NCBI RefSeq assembly: GCF_036231355.1
Contig: NZ_CP109496.1
Location: 6,634,001-6,698,000 of the forward strand
Reading direction: 5' to 3'
DNA: 64,000 nucleotides
DNA from: Streptomyces sp. NBC_01431
GTDB taxonomy: Bacteria > Actinomycetota > Actinomycetes > Streptomycetales > Streptomycetaceae
Part shown: in pieces, positions 43,195 to 52,644 of the stretch
How the letters are laid out: each line of letters opens with the position of its first letter
Numbering within the stretch: the stretch's first letter is position 1
Notes under the pieces: generated by a model
The model's input: only the letters and a program-made list of their open reading frames with translations
Told to the model about the DNA's origin: nothing
The model's database searches: none
Position numbers and translations under genes: made by a program

Positions 43195-44024
43195 TCCCCT
43201 TCGGTACCCGACTGCGCGAGGCGATGGACACCCGCGGACCGCTCTGCGTGGGCATCGACCCGCACGCCTCCCTGCTCGCGGACTGGGGCCTGAACGACGA
43301 CATCGCCGGCCTTGAGCGCTTCACCCGCATCACGGTCGAGGCGCTGGCGGACCGGGTGGCGGTGCTCAAGCCGCAGTCGGCGTTCTTCGAGCGCTTCGGA
43401 TCGCGTGGGATCGCGGTCCTGGAGAAGGCGGTCCAGGAGGCGCGGGCGGCCGGAGCACTGGTCCTGATGGACGCCAAGCGGGGCGACATCGGCTCCACGA
43501 TGGCGGCGTACGCGGCCACCTATCTGGACCCCGCCTCCCCGCTCTTCTCGGACGCCGTGACCGTCTCGCCGTACCTGGGCTTCGGTTCGCTGCGCCCGGC
43601 GCTCGACCTGGCGGCGAAGTCCGGCTCGGGCGTCTTCGTGCTCGCCCTCACCTCCAACCCGGAGGGCGCCGAGGTCCAGCGCTCGACGGCGGCCGACGGC
43701 CGGTCCCTGGCCCAGCTGATGCTGGACCACATGGCGGCGGAGAACGCGGGCGCCTCGCCCATGGGCTCGGTGGGCGCGGTGGTCGGCGCGACCCTGGGCG
43801 ACGCGGGGGCGAACCTCGACATCAACGGCCCGCTCCTCGCCCCGGGCATCGGTGCCCAGGGTGCGACCCCGGCCGACCTTCCCGGAGTCTTCGGCTCCGC
43901 CGTGCGCAACGTGGTCCCGAGCGTCAGCCGCGGCGTCCTGCGCCACGGGCCGGACGCCGGCGCCCTGCGCGCGGCGGCGGCCCGCTACGCCGACGAGGTC
44001 CGCGCGGCGATCCCGGGGGCCTGA
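43191..44024 (+). CDS. pyrF: Orotidine 5'-phosphate decarboxylase (type 2)
   Basis: PyrF (277 aa) converts OMP to UMP. It belongs to the longer type 2 group of actinobacteria: [17 protein letters not shown] near the start, the catalytic [17 protein letters not shown], and a C-terminal PGIGAQG phosphate site. The ATG overlaps the pyrD stop. It is the last gene of the pyr operon and is followed by a strong terminator; pyrE is not in this window. Confidence 0.96.
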   Translation: MIPFGTRLREAMDTRGPLCVGIDPHASLLADWGLNDDIAGLERFTRITVEALADRVAVLKPQSAFFERFGSRGIAVLEKAVQEARAAGALVLMDAKRGDIGSTMAAYAATYLDPASPLFSDAVTVSPYLGFGSLRPALDLAAKSGSGVFVLALTSNPEGAEVQRSTAADGRSLAQLMLDHMAAENAGASPMGSVGAVVGATLGDAGANLDINGPLLAPGIGAQGATPADLPGVFGSAVRNVVPSVSRGVLRHGPDAGALRAAAARYADEVRAAIPGA

Positions 44025-44030
44025 TCGGGG

Positions 44031-44070
44031 GCGGTGCCCCGGTGTGACATGTGTCGCACCGGGGCACCGC
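44031..44070 (+). terminator. Terminator of the pyr operon
   Basis: A perfect 14-bp stem GCGGTGCCCCGGTG/CACCGGGGCACCGC continues through a T-G pair into GAC/GTC with loop ATGT. It begins six bases after the pyrF stop. Confidence 0.88.
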
Positions 44071-44205
44071 GCTTCGCGGACGTGCCGCGATGGCCACCCG
44101 GCCGCCTCCCGGAAGGGGGAAACCGTTCCTCCGGGGAGCCCGTGAGGTGCGCGCACACGGAAAGTTGACAATTTCCTTACACGAAACCAGGGTGTTTTGT
44201 CCGGA

Positions 44206-44239
44206 AAGTCCCGGTCGGCTGAGGCTGACCAGGACTTTT
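44206..44239 (+). other. Hairpin with T-run upstream of the mihF promoter
   Basis: AAGTCCCGGTC (44206-44216) pairs with GACCAGGACTT (44227-44237), with one mismatch, and ends in TTTT. TTGACA at 44165-44170 could be the -35 of an upstream promoter, in which case this would be an attenuator; otherwise it may be a back-up pyr terminator. Confidence 0.5.
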
Positions 44240-44251
44240 CGTCTGTTCTCG

Positions 44252-44280
44252 CTGACTGGAGCGGCCTTGGCCGCTAGTCT
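44252..44280 (+). promoter_or_regulatory. Candidate mihF promoter with palindrome in the spacer
   Basis: CTGACT (44252-44257), a 17-base spacer and TAGTCT (44275-44280) fit an HrdB-type promoter. The inverted repeat AGCGGCCTTGGCCGCT (44260-44275) fills the spacer, so a repressor bound there would block the promoter. The predicted leader is about 110 bases. Confidence 0.55.
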
Positions 44281-44398
44281 CCGACGAGAGCAGCGAGCAC
44301 GTGCGCGAGTGCGTTGTCCGTTGCTCGCCCCTGGTGCGGGGCGACTAGGTTCCGCACCGGTCCGTATCCGACAGTTCGACATCCGAGGTGACGTAGGC

Positions 44399-44722
44399 GT
44401 GGCTCTTCCGCCCCTTACCCCTGAACAGCGCGCAGCCGCGCTCGAAAAGGCCGCCGCGGCTCGCCGGGAGCGGGCCGAGGTCAAGAATCGACTCAAGCAC
44501 TCCGGCGCCTCCCTCCACGAGGTCATCAAGTCGGGCCAGGAGAACGACGTCATCGGGAAGATGAAGGTCTCCGCCCTCCTTGAGTCCCTGCCCGGCGTGG
44601 GCAAGGTCCGTGCCAAGCAGATCATGGAGCGGCTCGGGATCTCCGAGAGCCGCCGCGTGCGGGGGCTCGGCTCCAACCAGATCGCGTCCCTTGAGCGTGA
44701 GTTCGGCGGCTCCGGGGCCTGA
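44399..44722 (+). CDS. mihF: Integration host factor, actinobacterial type (mIHF/sIHF)
   Basis: This 107-aa nucleoid protein of the actinobacterial IHF family bends DNA and stimulates topoisomerase; in S. coelicolor its loss affects sporulation and antibiotics. The sequence has the long N-terminal helix ([19 protein letters not shown]) and the helix-two-turns-helix [20 protein letters not shown]. The GTG at 44399 is supported by GAGGTGA upstream and the family start [10 protein letters not shown]. It sits before gmk, as in other actinobacteria. Confidence 0.95.
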   Translation: MALPPLTPEQRAAALEKAAAARRERAEVKNRLKHSGASLHEVIKSGQENDVIGKMKVSALLESLPGVGKVRAKQIMERLGISESRRVRGLGSNQIASLEREFGGSGA

Positions 44723-44724
44723 CG

Positions 44725-44754
44725 TCTCGGGCATACCCGAGAAGCTGGAATAAT
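44725..44754 (+). promoter_or_regulatory. Inverted repeat and extended -10 promoter in front of gmk
   Basis: TCTCGGG-CATA-CCCGAGA (44725-44742) directly follows the mihF stop. TGGAATAAT (44746-44754) reads as an extended -10 (TGN plus AATAAT), placing the start at or beside the gmk ATG at 44761. No -35 is evident. Confidence 0.5.
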
Positions 44755-44760
44755 CGCCGC

Positions 44761-45354
44761 ATGGCAGCAACACTCCGGGGGACCACCCCCGTACCCCCGG
44801 ACGCACGTCCGCGGCTGACCGTGCTCTCCGGCCCCTCCGGGGTCGGCAAGAGCACGGTCGTCGCCCATATGCGCAAGGTCCACCCCGAGGTCTGGCTCTC
44901 CGTGTCGGCCACCACCCGCAAGCCGCGGCCCGGTGAGCGGCACGGCGTGCAGTACTTCTTCGTGGACGACGAGGAGTTCGACAAGCTCGTCGCCAACGGC
45001 GAACTGCTCGAATGGGCCGAGTTCGCGGGGAACCGTTACGGCACCCCGCGCGCGGCCGTCCTTGAGCGCCTCGAAGCGGGCGAGCCCGTCCTCCTGGAGA
45101 TCGACCTCCAGGGCGCCAGGCTCGTACGCGAGTCGATGCCCGAGGCCCAGCTCGTCTTCCTCGCGCCGCCGAGCTGGGACGAACTGGTCCGCCGGCTCAC
45201 CGGCCGCGGCACCGAGGCGCCCGACGTCATCGAGCGCCGGCTCACCGTCGCCAAGGTCGAACTGGCCGCCGAGGCCGAGTTCGACACCACGCTGGTCAAC
45301 ACCTCGGTCGAGGACGTGGCCCGCGAGCTGCTAGCCTTGATGCGAGTTGTCTGA
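44761..45354 (+). CDS. gmk: Guanylate kinase
   Basis: Gmk (197 aa) converts GMP to GDP. The P-loop is [13 protein letters not shown], the GMP-binding region is [19 protein letters not shown], and [12 protein letters not shown] is the conserved helix. No purine-rich ribosome site precedes the ATG at 44761; a -10-like AATAAT seven bases upstream suggests a leaderless mRNA. rpoZ follows 71 bases later, so purine nucleotide supply and the ppGpp-binding omega subunit share a transcript. Confidence 0.95.
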   Translation: MAATLRGTTPVPPDARPRLTVLSGPSGVGKSTVVAHMRKVHPEVWLSVSATTRKPRPGERHGVQYFFVDDEEFDKLVANGELLEWAEFAGNRYGTPRAAVLERLEAGEPVLLEIDLQGARLVRESMPEAQLVFLAPPSWDELVRRLTGRGTEAPDVIERRLTVAKVELAAEAEFDTTLVNTSVEDVARELLALMRVV

Positions 45355-45425
45355 TCGAGTCGTGTGCCGTTCACCGGCCCACCTCGGTTCAGCTCACATC
45401 TTCGATCCCCATCGGAAGGCAGAGA

Positions 45426-45698
45426 GTGTCCTCTTCCATGACCGCGCCCGAGGGCATCATCAACCCTCCGATTGATGAGCTCCTCGAAGCAACCGACTCG
45501 AAGTACAGCCTGGTGATCTACGCGGCCAAGCGTGCCCGCCAGATCAACGCGTACTACTCGCAGCTCGGTGAGGGCCTGCTCGAGTACGTCGGCCCGCTGG
45601 TGGACACCCACGTCCACGAGAAGCCGCTCTCGATCGCGCTGCGCGAGATCAACGCGGGTCTGCTGACCTCCGAGGCCATCGAGGGCCCCGCTCAGTAG
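45426..45698 (+). CDS. rpoZ: RNA polymerase omega subunit
   Basis: RpoZ (90 aa) helps assemble the beta' subunit and contributes to a ppGpp site in other bacteria. It has the omega motifs [30 protein letters not shown] and [13 protein letters not shown] near the C terminus. The GTG at 45426 is preceded by GGAAGG. In Streptomyces, rpoZ is needed for normal antibiotic production and sporulation. A perfect terminator follows. Confidence 0.95.
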   Translation: MSSSMTAPEGIINPPIDELLEATDSKYSLVIYAAKRARQINAYYSQLGEGLLEYVGPLVDTHVHEKPLSIALREINAGLLTSEAIEGPAQ

Positions 45699-45711
45699 GC
45701 ACCAGATGTTC

Positions 45712-45750
45712 CACCACAGGCCCGGCAGCGCGACTGCCGGGCCTGTGGTG
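45712..45750 (+). terminator. Terminator of gmk-rpoZ
   Basis: A perfect 17-bp stem CACCACAGGCCCGGCAG with its complement at 45734-45750 and loop CGCGA, 13 bases after the rpoZ stop. Confidence 0.88.
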
Positions 45751-45811
45751 TGTCATGGGTACGTACACGCAGACCGAAGGTCGCAGGGCGCGGGGAGAGG
45801 CGAAATTTCCG

Positions 45812-47044
45812 ATGGGCAAGCCGAAGGTCGTTCTCGGGGTCAGCGGTGGCATCGCCGCCTACAAGGCGTGCGAGCTGCTGCGCAGGCTGACCGAATCGGG
45901 CCATGACGTCCGGGTGGTGCCGACCGCGTCCGCGCTGCACTTCGTCGGGGCGGCCACGTGGTCCGCGCTCTCCGGCCACCCCGTCTCGACCGAGGTCTGG
46001 TCGGATGTCCACGAGGTGCCCCACGTGCGGATCGGACAGGGCGCCGATCTGGTGATCGTGGCTCCGGCCACCGCCGACATGCTGGCCAAGGCGGCCCACG
46101 GTCTCGCCGACGACCTGCTCACCAACACCCTGCTCACCGCGCGCTGTCCGGTCGTCTTCGCCCCCGCGATGCACACCGAGATGTGGGAGCACCCCGCGAC
46201 CCAGGAGAACGTGGCGACCCTGCGCCGCCGTGGCGCCGTCGTCGTCGAGCCCGCCGTGGGGCGCCTCACCGGCGTCGACACCGGCAAGGGCCGACTGCCC
46301 GACCCCGACGAGCTGTTCGAGGTGTGCCGCCGGGTGCTCGCGCGGGGGAGCGCGGGGCGGGACCTCGCCGGGCGGCACGTCGTGATCAGCGCGGGAGGCA
46401 CGCGCGAGCCGCTCGACCCGGTGCGCTATCTCGGCAACCGCTCCTCCGGGAAGCAGGGGTACGCGCTGGCCCGCACCGCCGTCGCGCGCGGGGCAAGGGT
46501 CACCCTGATCGAGGCCAACACCTCTCTCGCGGACCCGGCGGGCGCGGACGTGGTCCGCGTCGGCACCGCCGTCCAGCTGCGCGACGCCGTCCTGAAGGCG
46601 GCGCCGGACGCCGATGTCGTGGTGATGGCCGCGGCCGTCGCCGACTTCCGCCCCGATTCGTACGCCACTGGGAAGATCAAGAAGAAGGACGGCCAGGAGC
46701 CCGCGCCGCTCACTCTGGTGCGCAATCCGGACATCCTCGCCGAGATCTCGGCCGACCGGGCGCGGCCCGGACAGCTCGTCGTCGGCTTCGCCGCCGAAAC
46801 CGACGACGTCCTCGCCAACGGCCGCCTCAAGCTCGCGCGCAAGGGATGTGACCTGCTCGTCGTCAATGAGGTCGGGGAGCGCAAGACGTTCGGGTCCGAG
46901 GAGAACGAGGCGGTCGTCCTCGGCGCCGACGGCTCACAGACCCCGGTGCCGTACGGCCCCAAGGAGGCCCTCGCGGACACCGTGTGGGACCTGGTGGGCC
47001 AGCGTTTCGGACAAACAGGCGACGCGCCCGGCGACCGGACCTAG
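45812..47044 (+). CDS. coaBC: Bifunctional phosphopantothenoylcysteine decarboxylase / phosphopantothenate-cysteine ligase
   Basis: CoaBC (410 aa) carries two steps of coenzyme A synthesis. The N-terminal flavoprotein CoaC half has VVLGVSGGIAAYKACELLRRL and the substrate-binding PAMHTEMWEHPATQ. The C-terminal CoaB half has ISAGGTREPLDPVRYLGNRSSGKQG and the KIKKKDG lysines. The ATG at 45812 (GKPKVVLGV) with GGGGAGAGG upstream is preferred to an ATG at 45755, which lies just after the rpoZ terminator. Confidence 0.95.
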   Translation: MGKPKVVLGVSGGIAAYKACELLRRLTESGHDVRVVPTASALHFVGAATWSALSGHPVSTEVWSDVHEVPHVRIGQGADLVIVAPATADMLAKAAHGLADDLLTNTLLTARCPVVFAPAMHTEMWEHPATQENVATLRRRGAVVVEPAVGRLTGVDTGKGRLPDPDELFEVCRRVLARGSAGRDLAGRHVVISAGGTREPLDPVRYLGNRSSGKQGYALARTAVARGARVTLIEANTSLADPAGADVVRVGTAVQLRDAVLKAAPDADVVVMAAAVADFRPDSYATGKIKKKDGQEPAPLTLVRNPDILAEISADRARPGQLVVGFAAETDDVLANGRLKLARKGCDLLVVNEVGERKTFGSEENEAVVLGADGSQTPVPYGPKEALADTVWDLVGQRFGQTGDAPGDRT

Positions 47045-47090
47045 TGCCGCGGGACCGCGTGCCCCGGCCTCTTTCCCGGCCTCCTTCGGC

Positions 47091-47139
47091 GTCTCGCTGC
47101 GACCGGTTCCGGAGATCTCCGGACTCCACGGAGCGAGAC
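47091..47139 (+). other. Nested inverted repeats between coaBC and metK
   Basis: GTCTCGCT (47091-47098) pairs with AGCGAGAC (47132-47139), enclosing a perfect 14-base palindrome CCGGAGATCTCCGG (47109-47122). It may be the coaBC terminator or a metK regulatory element. TAAACT (47168-47173) downstream could be a metK -10. No SAM riboswitch signature was recognised. Confidence 0.5.
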
Positions 47140-47254
47140 ACGTGGTCCAACGAGTACAACCGACCGATAAACTGGTCTCGGAACGCAGCCGGGCGCAGCT
47201 CCCGGCGCGACCTACCATGATCAGCCAGCAGCCGCTGCAACCCCAGGGAGCGTT

Positions 47255-48463
47255 GTGTCCCGTCGTCTCTTCACCTCGGAGTCCGTGACCGAGGGTCACC
47301 CCGACAAGATCGCTGACCAGATCAGCGACACGATCCTCGACGCGCTCCTGCGCGAGGACCCGACCTCCCGCGTCGCCGTGGAGACCCTCATCACCACGGG
47401 CCTCGTGCACGTGGCCGGCGAGGTCACCACCAAGGCCTACGCGCCCATCGCGCAGCTCGTCCGCGACAAGATCCTCGAGATCGGCTACGACTCGTCGAAG
47501 AAGGGCTTCGACGGCGCCTCCTGCGGCGTGTCGGTGTCCATCGGCGCCCAGTCCCCGGACATCGCGCAGGGTGTCGACACCGCGTACGAGAAGCGGGTCG
47601 AGGGCGATGAGGACGAGCTCGACAAGCAGGGCGCCGGCGACCAGGGCCTGATGTTCGGGTACGCAACGGACGAGACCCCCGAGCTGATGCCGCTGCCGAT
47701 CCACCTCGCGCACCGGCTCTCCCGCCGGCTCACCGAGGTCCGCAAGAACGGGACCATCCCCTACCTGCGCCCCGACGGCAAGACCCAGGTCACCATCGAG
47801 TACGACGGTGACAAGGCCGTGCGCCTGGACACGGTCGTCGTCTCCACGCAGCACGCGAGCGACATCGACCTGGAGTCGCTGCTCGCTCCCGACATCCGCG
47901 AGTTCGTGGTCGAGCACGTCATCAAGCAGCTGGTGGACGACGGCATCAAGCTGGACACCGACGGCTACCGCCTGCTGGTGAACCCGACCGGCCGCTTCGA
48001 GATCGGCGGTCCGATGGGTGACGCGGGCCTGACCGGCCGGAAGATCATCATCGACACCTACGGCGGCATGGCCCGCCACGGTGGCGGCGCGTTCTCGGGC
48101 AAGGACCCGTCGAAGGTGGACCGCAGCGCCGCGTACGCGATGCGCTGGGTCGCCAAGAACGTCGTGGCCGCGGGTCTCGCCGCGCGCTGCGAGGTCCAGG
48201 TCGCGTACGCGATCGGCAAGGCCGAGCCGGTGGGCCTGTTCGTCGAGACCTTCGGCACCAACACCGTCGACAACGAGAAGATCGAGACGGCCATCACCGA
48301 GGTCTTCGACCTCCGCCCGGCCGCGATCATCCGCGACCTCGACCTGCTGCGCCCGATCTACGCCCAGACCGCCGCGTACGGCCACTTCGGCCGCGAGCTG
48401 CCCGACTTCACCTGGGAGCGCACGGACCGCGTGGACGCCCTGCGCAAGGCCGCGGGCCTGTAG
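47255..48463 (+). CDS. metK: S-adenosylmethionine synthetase
   Basis: MetK (402 aa) makes SAM from methionine and ATP. Signatures are [37 protein letters not shown] and [19 protein letters not shown]. In Streptomyces, extra SAM stimulates antibiotic production, so this step has regulatory weight. The GTG at 47255 has AGGGAG upstream. It ends at the longest perfect loop-stem terminator of this region. Confidence 0.98.
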   Translation: MSRRLFTSESVTEGHPDKIADQISDTILDALLREDPTSRVAVETLITTGLVHVAGEVTTKAYAPIAQLVRDKILEIGYDSSKKGFDGASCGVSVSIGAQSPDIAQGVDTAYEKRVEGDEDELDKQGAGDQGLMFGYATDETPELMPLPIHLAHRLSRRLTEVRKNGTIPYLRPDGKTQVTIEYDGDKAVRLDTVVVSTQHASDIDLESLLAPDIREFVVEHVIKQLVDDGIKLDTDGYRLLVNPTGRFEIGGPMGDAGLTGRKIIIDTYGGMARHGGGAFSGKDPSKVDRSAAYAMRWVAKNVVAAGLAARCEVQVAYAIGKAEPVGLFVETFGTNTVDNEKIETAITEVFDLRPAAIIRDLDLLRPIYAQTAAYGHFGRELPDFTWERTDRVDALRKAAGL

Positions 48464-48475
48464 CCCAACGCCACT

Positions 48476-48518
48476 CCACGAGGGCCCCGGACCGGTTTTC
48501 GGTCCGGGGCCCTCGTGG
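48476..48518 (+). terminator. Terminator of metK
   Basis: A perfect 19-bp stem CCACGAGGGCCCCGGACCG with its exact complement and the loop GTTTT, 12 bases after the metK stop. Confidence 0.9.
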
Positions 48519-48575
48519 TGCCCGGCGGGCCTCCGCCCGGCGCCGTTGTCAGTAGGGTCTGGTAGGAATTTGGCT

Positions 48576-50708
48576 GTGAGCAGCGAGAACGAACGGCCGG
48601 GCGGGGTGCCGGAGCAGCTTGCGCTCATTCGCGAGAGCGTGCGCAACGCCAAGGTGCCCAAGGCCAAGCCGCGGACCTGGCGGGGGGCGGCGCTGGCCAA
48701 GGAGCTGCCCGTGGCCCGGGTCGTGGTGAACAAGGGGGTGCTGCACCTCGATCAGTACTTCGACTACGCCGTGCCCGAGGAACTGGACGCCGACGCGCAG
48801 CCGGGCGTGCGGGTGCGGGTGCGTTTCGGGGCCGGGGCGCGCAACGTGCGGGAGGGGCGCCGGGAGGGCGGCGGCCTGATCGACGGGTTCGTCGTCGAGC
48901 GGCGTGCCGATTCGGACTACTCGGGTCCGCTGGCCGCGCTCGCCGGTGTCGTCTCACCGGAGCGGGTGCTGAGCGCGCAGATGCTCTCCCTGGCCCGCGC
49001 CGTCGCGGACCGGTACGCGGGCAGCCTCGCCGATGTGCTCCAGCTCGCCGTCCCGCCCAGGAACGCGAGGGCCGAGGCCAAGCCGTCGCCCGAGCCGTCC
49101 GCGCCACCGGCCGAACCGGACGCCGGGACCTGGGAGCGCTATCAGCAAGGGCCCGCGTTCCTGCGGGCGTTGGGGAGCGGCGGGGTGCCCCGGGCGGTGT
49201 GGACCGCGCTGCCCGGACCGCACTGGGCCGAGGAGATCGCGCGGGCGGTCCGGGCGACGCTCGCCTCCGGGCGGGGCGCCCTGGTCGTCGTGCCGGACGG
49301 GCGCAGTGCGGGCCGCCTGGACGCGGCGCTGACCGCGCAGCTCGGCGAGGGCCGCCACGCGCTCCTCACCGCCGATTCGGGCCCCGAGCGGCGCTACCGG
49401 CAGTGGCTCGCGGTGCGGCGCGGCGCGGTGCGGGCCGTGGTCGGCACCCGCGCGGCGATGTTCGCACCCGTGAAGGACCTCGGGCTCGTCGTGGTGTGGG
49501 AGGACGGGGACTCCAGCCACAGCGACGACAACGCGCCGTTCCCGCACGTGCGGGAGGTGCTGGAACTACGGGCAGCGCACGACAAGTGCGCCTTCCTCCT
49601 CGGCAGTACGAGCTGCACGGTCGAGGCCGCCCAGCTCGTACAGAGCGGCTGGGCCGCGCCGCTGGTCGCCGACCGCACGGTGGCGCGGGCCGCGGCTCCG
49701 CTCGTACGCACCGTCGGCGACGGGGAGCTGGCGCGCGACGAGGCCGCGCGGGCGGCCCGGCTGCCGAGCCTGGCCTGGCAGGCGGTGCGCGAGGGACTCA
49801 AGAGCGGCCCCGTCCTCGTGCAGGTCCCGCGGCGGGGGTACGCCCCGCGGCTGGCCTGCGCCCGGTGCCGTACGCCGGCCCGGTGCAGACACTGTGCGGG
49901 CCCGCTTGAAGCCCCGGACGAGCGCGAGCTGCGGTGCGCCTGGTGCGGGACGGCGGAGGGCGACTGGCACTGCGTGGAGTGCGGCTCGACGCGGCTGAGG
50001 GCGCAGGTGGTAGGCGCCCGGCGGACCGCCGAAGAGCTAGGGCGGGCGTTTCCCGCGGTGCCCGTGCGGACTTCGGGGCGCGACCACGTTCTGGACAGCG
50101 TGCCGGGACAGCCCGCGCTCGTCGTGTCCACCCCCGGCGCCGAACCCGTCGCCGACGGCGGCTACGCGGCGGCGCTGCTCCTCGACGGCTGGGCGATGCT
50201 CAACAGGCCCGACCTCAGGGCCGGCGAGGAGGCACTGCGGCGCTGGATCAACGCGGCCTCGCTGGTACGCGGGCAGGACGAGGGCGGCACCGTGGTCGTG
50301 GTCGCCGAGCCGACGCTGCGGCCCGTGCAGGCCCTGGTCCGCTGGGATCCGGTCGGGCACGCGCTGCGCGAACTGGCCGAGCGCGCCGAGCTGGGTTTCC
50401 CCCCGGTCTCCCGGATGGCCGAGGTCATCGGACGCCCGGACGCGGTCGAGTCCTTCCTGCGCGCGGCCCAACTGCCGCCCGACGCCCAGGTGTTGGGGCC
50501 GGTGCCGCTGCCCGTCGCCGATCCCGGCCGGGCCCGGCGGCCCGGCGACCCACCGGTCGGGGAGCAGTGGGAGCGGGCGCTGGTGCGGGTGCCGCCGGGC
50601 AGCGGGGCGGCACTTGCCGCCGCGCTGAAGGCGGCCCAGGCCGGGCGGCTGGCACGCGGCGGTGGCGACCCGGTGCGGCTCAGGATCGACCCGCCCGACA
50701 TCGGCTGA
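48576..50708 (+). CDS. priA: PriA-like primosomal protein N', ATPase motifs degenerate
   Basis: This 710-aa protein has the PriA 3'-DNA-end-binding domain (ARVVVNKGVLHLDQYFDYAVPEEL), a helicase-like core and the zinc module with four CxxC pairs between ~CARCRTPARCRHC and CVECG. In the core, the expected Walker A GxGKT is missing (the region reads WTALPGPHWAEEIA) and the DEEH box reads WEDGDSSH. It is thus probably not an active helicase and may act as a scaffold in fork restart, as proposed for other actinobacterial PriA. The GTG at 48576 gives VSSENERPGG. Confidence 0.9.
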   Translation: MSSENERPGGVPEQLALIRESVRNAKVPKAKPRTWRGAALAKELPVARVVVNKGVLHLDQYFDYAVPEELDADAQPGVRVRVRFGAGARNVREGRREGGGLIDGFVVERRADSDYSGPLAALAGVVSPERVLSAQMLSLARAVADRYAGSLADVLQLAVPPRNARAEAKPSPEPSAPPAEPDAGTWERYQQGPAFLRALGSGGVPRAVWTALPGPHWAEEIARAVRATLASGRGALVVVPDGRSAGRLDAALTAQLGEGRHALLTADSGPERRYRQWLAVRRGAVRAVVGTRAAMFAPVKDLGLVVVWEDGDSSHSDDNAPFPHVREVLELRAAHDKCAFLLGSTSCTVEAAQLVQSGWAAPLVADRTVARAAAPLVRTVGDGELARDEAARAARLPSLAWQAVREGLKSGPVLVQVPRRGYAPRLACARCRTPARCRHCAGPLEAPDERELRCAWCGTAEGDWHCVECGSTRLRAQVVGARRTAEELGRAFPAVPVRTSGRDHVLDSVPGQPALVVSTPGAEPVADGGYAAALLLDGWAMLNRPDLRAGEEALRRWINAASLVRGQDEGGTVVVVAEPTLRPVQALVRWDPVGHALRELAERAELGFPPVSRMAEVIGRPDAVESFLRAAQLPPDAQVLGPVPLPVADPGRARRPGDPPVGEQWERALVRVPPGSGAALAAALKAAQAGRLARGGGDPVRLRIDPPDIG

Positions 50709-50734
50709 GGACCCGCGTCGAAATCCACATGGGT

Positions 50735-50767
50735 GTGCCCTCGCGGTATGTCGGGACGCGAGGGCAC
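50735..50767. terminator. Bidirectional terminator between priA and the HTH gene
   Basis: A perfect 11-bp stem GTGCCCTCGCG/CGCGAGGGCAC with an 11-base loop lies between the converging stops at 50708 and 50787. Confidence 0.8.
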
Positions 50768-50786
50768 GAATGGCGGAACGCGGCGG

Positions 50787-51661
<875 letters not shown>

Positions 51662-52606
51662 GTGAAGCTCGTCTTCGCAGGCACCCCCGAGGTCGCCGTA
51701 CCCGCCCTGGACGCCCTGATCGCCTCCGGGCGGCACGAGGTCGCCGCGGTGGTCACCCGGCCCGACGCACCCGCCGGACGGGGCCGCCGCCTGGTGGCGA
51801 GCCCCGTGGCCGAGCGCGCCGAGGAGGCCGGCATCGAGGTCCTCAAGCCCCTCAAGCCGCGCGACGAGCAGTTCCTGGCCCGGCTGCGCGAGATCGCGCC
51901 GGACTGCTGCCCGGTCGTCGCGTACGGGGCGCTGCTGCCGAAGGTCGCCCTCGACATCCCGGCGAAAGGCTGGGTCAACCTGCACTTCTCGCTGCTGCCC
52001 GCCTGGCGCGGGGCCGCGCCTGTGCAGCACGCGGTCATGGCCGGCGACGAGATCACCGGCGCCTCCACCTTCCTGATCGAGGAGGGCCTCGACTCGGGTC
52101 CCGTGTACGGCACGGTCACCGAGGAGGTGCGGCCCACGGATACCAGCGGTGACCTGCTCACCCGGCTCGCCTTCGCGGGTGCCGGGCTGCTCGCCGCGAC
52201 CATGGACGGCATCGAGGACGGCTCCCTGAAGGCCGTCGCGCAGCCCGCCGAAGGGATCTCGCTCGCGCCGAAGATCACCGTCGAGAACGCGCTGATCGAC
52301 TGGTCGGCCCCGGCGCTGCGGGTCGACCGGGTGGTGCGCGGCTGCACGCCCGCCCCCGGGGCCTGGAGCGTCTTCCGCGGCGAGCGCCTCAAGCTCATCC
52401 AGGCGGCGCCCGTCACCGACCGGACCGACCTCGCGCCCGGTGAGCTGTCCGTCGCCAAGAACAACGTGTACGTGGGCACCGGCTCGCACGCCGTGGAACT
52501 GCTCTGGGTCCAGCCGCAGGGCAAGAAGCCGATGCGCGGCGCGGACTGGGCGCGCGGGGTCCGGATCGCCCCGGGTGAGCGCCTCGGGGCGGCGGACGTA
52601 CGCTGA
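51662..52606 (+). CDS. fmt: Methionyl-tRNA formyltransferase
   Basis: Fmt (314 aa) formylates initiator Met-tRNA using 10-formyl-THF. It begins [19 protein letters not shown], has the catalytic segment [21 protein letters not shown], then the [11 protein letters not shown] region and a C-terminal OB domain. The GTG start at 51662 is the conserved start. rsmB follows 38 bases later, as in many bacteria. Confidence 0.96.
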   Translation: MKLVFAGTPEVAVPALDALIASGRHEVAAVVTRPDAPAGRGRRLVASPVAERAEEAGIEVLKPLKPRDEQFLARLREIAPDCCPVVAYGALLPKVALDIPAKGWVNLHFSLLPAWRGAAPVQHAVMAGDEITGASTFLIEEGLDSGPVYGTVTEEVRPTDTSGDLLTRLAFAGAGLLAATMDGIEDGSLKAVAQPAEGISLAPKITVENALIDWSAPALRVDRVVRGCTPAPGAWSVFRGERLKLIQAAPVTDRTDLAPGELSVAKNNVYVGTGSHAVELLWVQPQGKKPMRGADWARGVRIAPGERLGAADVR

Positions 52607-52644
52607 GAGGGTTCGCCCCATCTGATCCGCGGAGCACCTTTCAC

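Noticed and set aside
47045-47254. A SAM riboswitch before metK.
   Set aside because: None of the conserved riboswitch core segments that I know could be found by eye; only simple inverted repeats are present.
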